Source of the DNA: UBA1413 sp964650525
Lineage (GTDB): Bacteria; Bacteroidota; Bacteroidia; Bacteroidales; Prolixibacteraceae
Length of the DNA: 64,000 nucleotides
Assembly: GCA_964650525.1 (NCBI GenBank)
Contig: CAZYUA010000002.1
Span: forward strand, 62,001 to 126,000
Direction: 5' to 3'
Part shown: positions 18,541 through 27,211 of the stretch, one piece after another
Layout: each line of letters opens with the position of its first letter
Position numbering within the stretch: the first letter of the stretch is position 1
Notes under the pieces: model-generated
Seen by the model: only the letters and a program-made list of their open reading frames with translations
Database searches by the model: none
What the model was told of the DNA's origin: nothing
Made by a program: the position numbers and the translations under genes

Positions 18541-19882
18541 AGGAGTGATTCTGTTTGCATTGACTCTGTTTTTTGCCGGGACCGCAGGGGCCGGGGCCCA
18601 GGACAGGGTGGTCGACCAGATCATGGCCGTAGTCGGCAACAATATCATCCTCAAATCGGAAATCGAGGAGATGTTCATTCAGCAACAAGCGCAGGGGATA
18701 ATCAGCGACGGCGACATGAAATGTGAAATCCTTGAGAATTTCCTGGTTGACAAACTGCTGGTTGCCGAAGCGCTGCTCGATACAGACATTGTAGTTACCG
18801 ACAATCAAATCAACCAGAACCTGGATGGCAGGTTACAGATGTTCATTTCTCATTTTGGTTCGGAAAAGGAGGTCGAGAACTATTTCAAAAAGACCATACC
18901 CCAGCTGAAGTCGGAATTACAGGAAGTGATCCGGAACCAGTTGCTGAGTTCCCAGATGCAGGATAAGATTATCAAAAATGTCAGTGTGACACCTTCGGAG
19001 GTCCGGTACTACTTTCGGAACCTGGATCAGGACGAGATTCCTTCTATTCCGGTACAATATGAGTATCAGCAGATAACGGTTTTTCCGGAAACGGATCCAG
19101 AAGAGGACAACCGGGTGAAAGCGCAATTGCGTGACTTCAAGCACCGGGTGGAGGAGGGTGCTAATTTTGCCACCCTGGCGGTGATGTACTCAGAAGCTCC
19201 CGAATCCCGGCTGGGCGGAGAAATCGGATATCTTGGGCGGGCACAGCTTGATCCTGCATATGCCGCTGCAGCTTTCAACCTGAAACCGGATAAAGTGTCA
19301 AATGTGGTCAAAAGCGAATTTGGGTATCACATTATTCAATTCATAGACCGCAAAGGAGAAAAAATCAATACCCGCCACATCCTGATGCGGCCTAAAATTG
19401 CACCGGAAGCACTGGAAAAAGCTTCCGCACGGCTGGACAGCCTTGCGGACCTCATCCGTAAAGGCAATCTGACCTTTGAAAAGGCAGCCATGCTCTTTTC
19501 GATGGATAAAAACACCCGGAACAATGGAGGTACTGTCATCAATCCGGAGACCCTTTCATCGAGATTCAGCATTGAGGAACTGGATCCCGATGTGTCCAAG
19601 GTGATCACCAAAATGAATATCAACGAGTTATCTGATCCTTTCCGGGCAACCGATGAGACCAGCCGGCAAACGGTTTACAAAATCGTTAAACTGATCAGCA
19701 AAACAGAGGAACATAAGGCTAACCTTCAGAAAGATTATCAGCAGCTGGCAGGACTATACCTGGCCAAAAAGAAGCAGGATGTACTGGAGGAGTGGATTTC
19801 CAGGCAGCAGGCCAAAACCTATATCCGGATAGACAATACCTATACCAACTGCAATTTCAAATTTAAAAACTGGATCAAATAA
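18506..19882 (+). CDS. surA: SurA-like periplasmic chaperone/peptidyl-prolyl isomerase
   Basis: 458 residues from the ATG at 18506, preceded by GGAGGG at a good distance; the start lies inside the end of the upstream gene. Signal peptide cleavage is near GAGAQ. The SurA layout is complete: N-domain (VVDQIMAVVGNNIILKSEIEEM), a first parvulin domain ending in VKSEFGYHIIQFIDR, and a second beginning TRHILMRPKIAPEA, then a C-terminal helix. SurA escorts beta-barrel proteins to the BAM complex. The following gene is a MoxR ATPase 11 bases away. Confidence 0.92.
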   Translation: MINLKYMSLKCKGVILFALTLFFAGTAGAGAQDRVVDQIMAVVGNNIILKSEIEEMFIQQQAQGIISDGDMKCEILENFLVDKLLVAEALLDTDIVVTDNQINQNLDGRLQMFISHFGSEKEVENYFKKTIPQLKSELQEVIRNQLLSSQMQDKIIKNVSVTPSEVRYYFRNLDQDEIPSIPVQYEYQQITVFPETDPEEDNRVKAQLRDFKHRVEEGANFATLAVMYSEAPESRLGGEIGYLGRAQLDPAYAAAAFNLKPDKVSNVVKSEFGYHIIQFIDRKGEKINTRHILMRPKIAPEALEKASARLDSLADLIRKGNLTFEKAAMLFSMDKNTRNNGGTVINPETLSSRFSIEELDPDVSKVITKMNINELSDPFRATDETSRQTVYKIVKLISKTEEHKANLQKDYQQLAGLYLAKKKQDVLEEWISRQQAKTYIRIDNTYTNCNFKFKNWIK

Positions 19883-19893
19883 ATCCGCGAACA

Positions 19894-20856
19894 ATGGTTT
19901 ACAAGGGCGACGTTGAAGCTCTGGATGCGCTTCATAAAAAATACAAGGAACTACACGAGGAGATTTCGAAAGTCATTTACGGGCAGGATATGATAGTTAC
20001 CCAGGTACTGAACACGCTGTTCAGCGGGGGCCATTGTTTGCTGATCGGGGTACCGGGACTTGCCAAAACCTTACTGGTTGTGACTATAGCCAGGGTTTTG
20101 GGGCTGAAATACAACCGGATTCAGTTCACACCCGACCTGATGCCCTCAGACATCATCGGCACTGAGATCTTGGATAAGGAACGGCAGTTCCGGTTTGTGC
20201 CGGGACCGGTATTTGCCAATGTAATTCTTGCCGACGAGATCAACCGGACACCTCCCAAAACCCAGTCGGCGTTGCTCGAAGCAATGCAGGAGAGGGCAGT
20301 CACCTCGGCAGGTCAGCATTTCACCCTGGAGCTGCCTTTTTTTGTTCTGGCAACCCAAAATCCCATTGAACAGGAAGGAACCTATCCGCTGCCTGAGGCT
20401 CAGCTCGACCGTTTTATGTTTTCCATATGGCTTGACTATCCCCAGTTCCGGGATGAGCTCACGATCGTAAAAAATACCACTTCTACATACCAGTATATTC
20501 CCAGGCCGGTAATATCCGGAGAGGAGATTCTCTTTTTCCAGGAGTTAATCCGGAAAGTACCTATTAACGATCAGGTAATCCAATATGCGGTTAAACTGGC
20601 CGCCAAAACGCGCCCGTTTACGGAACACGCCTCAGAAGTCGCCAACCAGTATCTTAAATGGGGAGCCGGTCCCCGGGCTTCCCAGTACCTGGTGCTGGGT
20701 GCCAAGACCCACGCAGTTCTGAACGGCAAATATGCCCCCGACATCGAAGACGTCCAAACTGTGGCACCTGCCATCCTGCGGCACAGGATTATCAAGAATT
20801 ACAAAGCTGAGGCCGAAAACATCAGCATGGAAACCATCATTTCCAAATTGTTATAG
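19894..20856 (+). CDS. MoxR-family AAA+ ATPase
   Basis: 320 residues. Walker A is G-V-P-G-L-A-K-T at residues 52-59, Walker B VILADEINRTPPKTQSALLEAMQE near 110-133, sensor 1 FVLATQNPIEQEGTYPLPEAQLDRF, and the lid domain contains WGAGPRASQYLVLGAKTHA. These are the usual MoxR marks. MoxR ATPases act as chaperones for insertion of cofactors or activation of von Willebrand-domain proteins. No VWA or DUF58 protein lies next to it here, which is the usual partner; its neighbours are periplasmic foldases and an OstA-like protein. The stop abuts the next ATG. Confidence 0.95.
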   Translation: MVYKGDVEALDALHKKYKELHEEISKVIYGQDMIVTQVLNTLFSGGHCLLIGVPGLAKTLLVVTIARVLGLKYNRIQFTPDLMPSDIIGTEILDKERQFRFVPGPVFANVILADEINRTPPKTQSALLEAMQERAVTSAGQHFTLELPFFVLATQNPIEQEGTYPLPEAQLDRFMFSIWLDYPQFRDELTIVKNTTSTYQYIPRPVISGEEILFFQELIRKVPINDQVIQYAVKLAAKTRPFTEHASEVANQYLKWGAGPRASQYLVLGAKTHAVLNGKYAPDIEDVQTVAPAILRHRIIKNYKAEAENISMETIISKLL

Positions 20857-22446
20857 ATGGATCAGCTATCCCGGAAGATCATCCCGGTGCCGGCAGGTCT
20901 GGTCCTGCTCGCCTGGTTCTTTCTGCTTCCGGAGAGTTATCTGTACGCTCAGGACAAAACGATGATTGAAATCGAGGAAGCAGATTACCTCGAATACAAC
21001 GAAGCCATCGTTGCCAATGCCCAGCGGCTGATAGGGAATGTCAGAATCCGCCATAACAACGTTCTGATGTGGTGCGACAGTGCCTATTCCTACACAGGCA
21101 CCAACAGGGTGGATGCCTTCGGCAATGTCCATATCAATCAGGGAGATACTGCCCACCTCTATGCGGCAATGATCTGGTACGACGGAGACAGGAGCTTTGC
21201 AAGAGCGGTCAATAATGTAAGGCTGGTTAACAAATCCACTACGTTATACTCCGATACGGTTGACTATGACCTTGTGCAAAATCTCGGATCTTACGACGAC
21301 AACGGGAAGATCGTCGACAGCACCAACGTGCTCACCAGCCGTATTGCCCTTTATTACGTTAACGAAGACCTCGTCTATTTTTATCGCAATGTGGTCGGGA
21401 GTAACGAGAAGTACACCCTGGTCTCCGATACGGTGAAGTACCATACCGAAACCGGCATGTTTTATATCCAGGGACCCACGACCATCCGCGATTCGGTCAA
21501 TACGGTATACGGCGAGGATGGCTGGTACAATTCAAGAACCGGAGAGGCCAGGTTACTGAAAAATCCCCTGGTTTATAATGAGAAACAAAGGATGACGGGC
21601 GATACCATCAACTACGACAGGAACAAAGGATACGGAAAAGCCCTGGGAACTATTGAAATCATCGACGTCGAAAACAACGTGATCATCAAAGGCAGGAATG
21701 CATGGTTCGATGAGATAACCGAGGCTGCATTCATCACCGATTCGGCATTGCTCATCATCATCAGCGAAGGAGATTCCCTGCACTTGCATGCCGACACCCT
21801 GAAAACCTATGCCGATACGATACCCGACGAAAGGATTGTTATGGCCTTTTACGGGGTCCGGTTTTACCGTCAGGACCTCCAGGGTAAATGCGATTCTCTG
21901 ATGTATTTCAGCCGTGATTCCACGGTCGAGCTCCATTATCAGCCTGTTTTATGGTCGGAAATTCACCAGATGAGTGCCCGTTTCATTGAGATGAAACCCC
22001 ATGCCAACGGACCCGATGAAGTAAAACTGCTCTCCGATGCTTTCATCCTGTCACAGCTCGATTCGGTTAAATACGACCAGGTAAAGGGTAAAAACATGAC
22101 CGGATACATAGTAGGCGAGCAACTGGACAGGATCTTTGTTGACGGTAACGGGCAAACCATCTATTATGCAAGGGATAAGGGGGATCTGATCGGGCTGAAC
22201 CGTGCAGAAAGCAGCAAATTACAGATTCAGTTCCGGGATGGGAAGGTTTTCAGAATCTCTTTTCTCGGACAACCGGAGGGGAAACTGACTCCGCTCGGCC
22301 AGGTAACCGAAGAGCAGAGGCATTTGCCCGGCTTCGACTGGAAGGAGGCTATCCGTCCCGCATCGAAAGAGGATATTTTCCGCAAAACGCCTTCCCAACC
22401 CTCGCCTGTCCGGGAAACAGAACCTGAAGTCCAAGGAGAAGAATAG
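20857..22446 (+). CDS. OstA/LptA-like lipopolysaccharide transport protein
   Basis: 529 residues beginning directly after the MoxR stop. A hydrophobic signal segment (VLLAWFFLLPESYLYAQ) leads into repeated beta strands of the OstA/LptA jelly-roll type: ANAQRLIGNVRIRHNN, MWCDSAYSY, RVDAFGNVHINQGDT, then SDTVDYD and similar. This is about three times longer than LptA (about 180 residues) and fits the Bacteroidetes OstA-like proteins thought to bridge the periplasm for LPS. The C-terminus is Pro- and Glu-rich and likely disordered. LptD is encoded at 34.7 kb. Confidence 0.87.
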   Translation: MDQLSRKIIPVPAGLVLLAWFFLLPESYLYAQDKTMIEIEEADYLEYNEAIVANAQRLIGNVRIRHNNVLMWCDSAYSYTGTNRVDAFGNVHINQGDTAHLYAAMIWYDGDRSFARAVNNVRLVNKSTTLYSDTVDYDLVQNLGSYDDNGKIVDSTNVLTSRIALYYVNEDLVYFYRNVVGSNEKYTLVSDTVKYHTETGMFYIQGPTTIRDSVNTVYGEDGWYNSRTGEARLLKNPLVYNEKQRMTGDTINYDRNKGYGKALGTIEIIDVENNVIIKGRNAWFDEITEAAFITDSALLIIISEGDSLHLHADTLKTYADTIPDERIVMAFYGVRFYRQDLQGKCDSLMYFSRDSTVELHYQPVLWSEIHQMSARFIEMKPHANGPDEVKLLSDAFILSQLDSVKYDQVKGKNMTGYIVGEQLDRIFVDGNGQTIYYARDKGDLIGLNRAESSKLQIQFRDGKVFRISFLGQPEGKLTPLGQVTEEQRHLPGFDWKEAIRPASKEDIFRKTPSQPSPVRETEPEVQGEE

Positions 22447-22510
22447 CCTCATATGGGCCTGGAACACCCGCCATTTCAGGAGTTACTCAAACTCTCCCCA
22501 CCGGAGCTTT

Positions 22511-22885
22511 TCATTTGTTCGTTACCGTTCTGCCAAAGGGCGTCAATGCCAGCGACATCAGTTTGAAATGCTGCCTGCCCCAGGGGATACCGATAATGGT
22601 TACGGTCAACAGCAATCCGAAGAAAAGATGGGTAACGACGATCCAGAATCCGGCGATAATCAGCCACAGGATATTCATAAGGGTGGACAGGCATCCCGGA
22701 GCCCAGCTTTTCAATTCCCATGTTTTATTAAAAGGCCAAAGGGTGACCTCAGCCAGTTTAAAGACCTGCAGTCCGAATGGAATTCCTATGATGGTCACAC
22801 ACAAGGCCAACCCTCCGGTGACATATTCGATAAAAGTAAGAAAGCCCCCGAAGATCAGCCAGATAATATTTCCGAACAGCCGCAT
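22511..22885 (-). CDS. YccF family inner-membrane protein
   Basis: 124 residues from the ATG at 22885, with two copies of the YccF module. The first is F-G-N-I-I-W-L-I-F-G-G followed by VTIIGIPFGLQVFKLAEVTLWPFNK; the second is LMNILWLIIAGFW followed by VTIIGIPWGRQHFKLMSLALTPFGR. Each module gives a helical hairpin, so about four membrane segments are expected. The family function is unknown. The gene starts 37 bases after the broken MATE gene and may share its transcript. Confidence 0.9.
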   Translation of the reverse strand: MRLFGNIIWLIFGGFLTFIEYVTGGLALCVTIIGIPFGLQVFKLAEVTLWPFNKTWELKSWAPGCLSTLMNILWLIIAGFWIVVTHLFFGLLLTVTIIGIPWGRQHFKLMSLALTPFGRTVTNK

Positions 22886-22922
22886 GGTTTTTATTACAAT
22901 ATTAAGAAAAAGAAGACTCTGT

Positions 22923-24259
22923 TCACACTTTTCCAAGTTTCCATTTTCCTTTCCTGAAGAACCAAATAGCCATCAGGGCAACCAGCGATTCAGCGGTAAC
23001 AATGGCAGCAGAAGCCCCGGCCAGTTTCAAATTCAGATGGATAGACAGAAACCAGGCCAGGGGTATTTCGATGAGCCAGAACCCGAAGAAGTTAATAATC
23101 ATGGGGGTTACGGTGTCGCCGCTGCCATTAAACGACTGGACCAGGACCATGCTGAGGCCATAGAATACAAATCCGATGCTGATGATCTGCAGGGCGGTAA
23201 TACCCTGTAAGACTACCTCGGGATCCTGGATGAACAGGAGGATGAAAGACCCGGGAAAGAGCACCAAAACCAAGCCGATAACGCCCATCAGTGTCATATT
23301 GATATAACTGGTAATCCGAACCGACCGTTCAGCCCTGCCGGGGAATCCTGCCCCGAGGTTCTGCCCGACAAGGGTGGCGGCAGCATTGCTCAGACCCCAC
23401 GCCGGGAGCAGTGCAAAAATGATGATCCTCAGCGCAATGGTGTACCCGGCCAGAGCAGCAGATCCGAAAACAGCAACGATTCTGACCAGAAATATCCAGG
23501 AGGAGGTGGCTATCAGATTTTGGAAGATACCCCCGAAGGAGACCCTCAGCAGGTTCCACATCACAAGCGGTGAAAACCGGAGAGAGCTGAAGGTGAGTCT
23601 GATCCGGTGATGGCCCAGAAAAAGCAAACCTATCTGGTAGATGACGGCGATACCCCTCCCTATGGCCGTGGCTATCGCCGCTCCCTGAATGCCCATTGCC
23701 GGAAAGGGTCCCCACCCCAGGATCAAAATAGGATCGAGTACCATGTTGATTATGTTGGCTACCACAATCACCCGCATGGAGACAGCTGCATCGCCTGAGC
23801 TTCTGAAAACAGAATTGATGATGAACAATAGCATCACAACGAAGTTGGTACCGAAATAATAACCGAAAGGATCAGGGTGATAAGGATGGCCTGAAAGGCA
23901 GCAATTCCGGCAGCCTTGTTGTTTTTTTCACCGATTCGGCGCGATATGAGAGCGGTAGTGGCAACCCCTAATCCGCCCCCTATGGAATACACGATGGTCA
24001 TCACCGATTCTGTGAGCCCTACCGCTGCCACTGCGTCGGCACCCAGTTTGGAGACGAAAAAGATGTCCACAACCGCAAACAGCGATTCCATGACCATTTC
24101 CAGCACCATGGGAACGGCCAGGATAAATATGGCCTTCCCGACACTAGTCTCAGTAAAATCCCTTTCCGTGCCGGCAATAGCCTCCCTGATATCCTGCCAG
24201 AGCTCAGAGAGTCGGCTGTTTCCGCGGCCAAGAACCGGTTTATCCAACCTGTGATTCAT
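22923..24259 (-). pseudogene. MATE-family efflux transporter broken by a frame-disrupting deletion
   Basis: Two minus-strand frames form one transporter. The N-terminal part (24259-23834, 141 residues) has the MATE opening GKAIFILAVPMVLEMVMESL and VDIFFVSKLGADAVAAVGL. It stops after S-V-I-I-S-V-P-T-S-L. The C-terminal part (from about 23860 to 22923) resumes in another frame with G-T-N-F-V-V-M-L-L-F-I-I-N-S-V-F-R-S-S-G-D-A. In intact relatives about 25-30 residues normally separate these blocks, so a short deletion that also shifts the frame is the simplest explanation; an assembly error is the alternative. Both parts otherwise look undamaged, so the lesion is recent. MATE proteins export drugs or metabolites using Na+ or H+. 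Confidence 0.8.
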
Positions 24260-24372
24260 GGAAATTGTCTTATTTTTTCCTCCCCGGAGGGGATAGCAGG
24301 TAACCCTTGCCCGTCACACTTCCTTCTAATGAACAACGCTGAGAATTGTTGAAAATCAGACCAGTTCACGAC

Positions 24373-25191
24373 TCAGAAAGCAAGGATAGTTTTTCTGATG
24401 CCGGTAAGTTTCTCCAGGAGTCCTTCCAGCAAAGAAAGGGGCAGCATATTCGCACCATCTGACCGGGCAGATGCCGGATCGGGATGGGTTTCGATGAAAA
24501 TGCCGTCGGCCCCGGCAGCCACCCCCGCGCGGGCGATGGTCTCAATCAGCCAGGGCTTTCCGCCGGTAACGCCTGCAGACTGGTTGGGCTGCTGAAGAGA
24601 ATGGGTGATATCGAGTATTACCGGGCATCCGGTTTCCTGCATCTCAGGAATACCCCGGAAATCCACAACCAGATCCTGGTACCCAAACATGGTTCCCCTT
24701 TCCGTCAGGATAACCCTGTCGTTACCGCTTTTCCTGACTTTGTCGACGGCAAACCACATGGCAGAAGAGGATACAAACTGTCCCTTCTTGATATTAATAA
24801 CCCTGCCCGTTTGAGCGGCAGCCACCAGGATGTCGGTCTGGCGGCACAGAAAGGCGGGTATCTGGAGTACGTCCACATATTCTGCAGCCATGCCGGCCTC
24901 AGCTGCCGAATGAATATCGGTGACCACAGGAATCCCAAAGGTCCGGCTTACCTTTGCCAAAACCTCCAGGGCTTGTTTGTCACCAATGCCGGTGAAGGAG
25001 TCCAGCCTCGAGCGGTTGGCTTTCCGGTACGATCCCTTGAAGATGTAAGGGATTTGCAGATGGTCAGCAATCCTGCAAACCTCTCCTGCAATTTCCAGCG
25101 CCATGCGCTCCCCTTCGATAGCGCAGGGACCAGCCATCAGCAGGAAATTTCCGGAACCGGTATGCTTCAGTTTATCTACCGTTGGTAGCAT
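24373..25191 (-). CDS. kdsA: 3-deoxy-8-phosphooctulonate synthase (KDO 8-P synthase)
   Basis: 272 residues from the ATG at 25191; the open frame extends much further upstream but only as a shadow of typA. Conserved blocks are FLLMAGPCAIEGERMALEIA, FKGSYRKANRSR, VVTDIHSAAEAG, QIPAFLCRQTDILVAAA, VNIKKGQFVSSSAMWFAVDK-like, FGYQDLVVDFR, DITHSLQQPN, and GADGIFIETHPDPASARSDG. The enzyme condenses PEP with arabinose 5-phosphate to KDO 8-phosphate for the LPS inner core, so this organism makes KDO-containing LPS. It diverges from typA across an 81-base spacer. Confidence 0.96.
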   Translation of the reverse strand: MLPTVDKLKHTGSGNFLLMAGPCAIEGERMALEIAGEVCRIADHLQIPYIFKGSYRKANRSRLDSFTGIGDKQALEVLAKVSRTFGIPVVTDIHSAAEAGMAAEYVDVLQIPAFLCRQTDILVAAAQTGRVINIKKGQFVSSSAMWFAVDKVRKSGNDRVILTERGTMFGYQDLVVDFRGIPEMQETGCPVILDITHSLQQPNQSAGVTGGKPWLIETIARAGVAAGADGIFIETHPDPASARSDGANMLPLSLLEGLLEKLTGIRKTILAF

Positions 25192-25246
25192 AATCCATTC
25201 GATTTTTACTCCGGAAAGATAAAAAAAATAGCAGTCATTTCTTTTA

Positions 25247-25254
25247 TACTTTTG
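25247..25254 (+). promoter_or_regulatory. typA promoter -7 box (TACTTTTG)
   Basis: Exact TAnnTTTG match in the kdsA-typA divergent spacer, 18 bases before the typA ATG at 25273. Predicted transcription start is near 25261, giving a very short leader. No -33 TTTG is seen at ideal spacing. Confidence 0.45.
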
Positions 25255-25272
25255 CAGGCCAAAAATAACAGC

Positions 25273-27090
25273 ATGGAAGAGATCAGGAATGTGGCCGTCA
25301 TTGCCCATGTGGACCACGGGAAGACAACCCTTGTTGACAGAATATTGCACCAGGTTAAATTGTTCAGGGAAAACCAGGAAATGGGGGAACTCATCCTGGA
25401 CAGCAACGAGCTTGAACGCGAAAGGGGAATCACCATACTTTCCAAGAATGTGTCGGTCAGGTATAAAAATGTTAAAATCAATGTTATCGATACCCCGGGA
25501 CATGCCGATTTCGGCGGGGAGGTAGAACGGGTCCTTAACATGGCCGATGGGGTATTGCTGATTGTCGACGCTTTTGAAGGACCTATGCCTCAAACCCGGT
25601 TTGTATTGCAAAAAGCTCTGGAACTGGGACTTAAACCGGTAGTAGTAATAAATAAGGTTGACAAACCCAACTGCAACCCGGAAGAGACCCACGAAAAGGT
25701 TTTCGATCTGATGTACAGTCTTGATGCCACAGAGGAACAGCTGGATTTTCCCACCATTTACGGATCCTCCAAACAGGGATGGATGGGGCCCGACTGGAAA
25801 AATCCGGCTGAAGATGTCAGCTACCTGTTGGAAATGATTATCAGCCACATACCACCGGCCCGTTATTCAGAAGGCACTTTGCAGATGATGATTACCTCGC
25901 TCGATTACTCCTCATATATGGGCCGCATTGCCGTCGGGAAAATCAGCCGGGGATCCCTTATTCCAGGCAGCCAGGTCATGTTGGTCAAACACGATGGTTC
26001 GACCATCCGGAATACCGCAAAAGAGGTCTATCTCTTTGAAGGACTGGGCAAGGAAAAAACAAAAAAACCGGTCAGGTCGGGAGAAATATGTGCGGTATTC
26101 GGCCTTGACGACTTTGAAATCGGTGACACCATCGCCGACTTTGCAGATCCCGAAGGCCTTACCCCCATCCGGGTCGACGAACCCACCATGAGCATGGTCT
26201 TTGCTTCGAACAACTCGCCGTTTTTCGGCAGGGAGGGTACTTTTGTGAATTCTCGTCAGCTGAGGGAACGATTGTACAGGGAAACCGAGAAGAATTTGGC
26301 GCTCAAAGTCGAAGACACTGCCTCTGCCGACATCTTCATGGTTTACGGACGGGGAGTACTGCACCTATCCATCCTGATTGAAACCATGCGCAGGGAAGGT
26401 TATGAACTGCAGGTCGGTCAGCCTAAAGTCATCACCAGGGAACATAACGGGATCATCCAGGAGCCGGTCGAAGAACTGACGGTCCAGGTCCCGGAGAATT
26501 TTTCCGGTAAAGTGATTGAACTGGTCACACAACGAAAAGGAGAAATGCTCCGTTTCGAAAGTCGCAGCGACAGGGTACAACTTACATTTGCCATTCCTTC
26601 GAGGGGTATTATCGGGCTCCGGAACCAGATGCTCACGGTTACCGAAGGCGAAGCGGTAATCGCACACCGTTTCAGCGGTTATGAACCCTGGAAGGGCGAA
26701 ATCGGAATAAAGCGGAATGGTGCCCTGGTGGCTTTGTCAACCGGCACCGCCATTGCCTATTCCATAAATAAGCTCCAGGACAGAGGCAAGTTTTTTATTT
26801 TTCCGGGCGAAGAGGTGTACAACGGGCAGGTCATCGGGGAGAACAGCCGCTCGGACGACCTGGAGGTAAATGTGACCATCACCAAGAAATTATCCAACAT
26901 GAGGGCTTCCGGTTCGGACGATAAGGCCGTACTGACGCCGCCGGTACGCTTCTCTCTCGAAGAAGCCATGGAGTACATTGCCGGGGATGAATACATCGAG
27001 GTAACCCCCAAATCGATGCGTCTCCGCAAAATTGTGCTGAATGAAACCGAGCGCAAGAGGGCGCGCAATAAAGATACAGCTGGGAAATGA
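25273..27090 (+). CDS. typA: Translational GTPase TypA/BipA
   Basis: 605 residues from the ATG at 25273. G-motifs: AHVDHGKTTL (G1), RGITI (G2), DTPGHADFGGE (G3), NKVDKP (G4). The BipA-specific C-terminal half shows GRGVLHLSILIETMRREGYELQVG, EPVEELTVQVPE, SRGIIGLRNQ, and the closing P-K-S-M-R-L-R-K. TypA is a ribosome-associated GTPase that helps 50S assembly and growth under stress. The ORF could begin at an in-frame TTG seven codons earlier, but the ATG fits family length. Confidence 0.96.
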   Translation: MEEIRNVAVIAHVDHGKTTLVDRILHQVKLFRENQEMGELILDSNELERERGITILSKNVSVRYKNVKINVIDTPGHADFGGEVERVLNMADGVLLIVDAFEGPMPQTRFVLQKALELGLKPVVVINKVDKPNCNPEETHEKVFDLMYSLDATEEQLDFPTIYGSSKQGWMGPDWKNPAEDVSYLLEMIISHIPPARYSEGTLQMMITSLDYSSYMGRIAVGKISRGSLIPGSQVMLVKHDGSTIRNTAKEVYLFEGLGKEKTKKPVRSGEICAVFGLDDFEIGDTIADFADPEGLTPIRVDEPTMSMVFASNNSPFFGREGTFVNSRQLRERLYRETEKNLALKVEDTASADIFMVYGRGVLHLSILIETMRREGYELQVGQPKVITREHNGIIQEPVEELTVQVPENFSGKVIELVTQRKGEMLRFESRSDRVQLTFAIPSRGIIGLRNQMLTVTEGEAVIAHRFSGYEPWKGEIGIKRNGALVALSTGTAIAYSINKLQDRGKFFIFPGEEVYNGQVIGENSRSDDLEVNVTITKKLSNMRASGSDDKAVLTPPVRFSLEEAMEYIAGDEYIEVTPKSMRLRKIVLNETERKRARNKDTAGK

Positions 27091-27211
27091 CACCCGGACA
27101 GTTATCTGGCAGGGAATTACCCGGCAAGAGAGCTTTTTCCCGGACCGATCAATTATTGCGGAAGAGGACTCCCCGCAAAGCCTGACCGGCATGGCTGAAA
27201 AGGAGATAAGG

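Noticed and set aside
24373..25848. A 491-residue single protein on the minus strand over kdsA
   Set aside because: The N-terminal 219 codons lie antisense to typA and have no homology character; the KdsA start at 25191 gives the family length.
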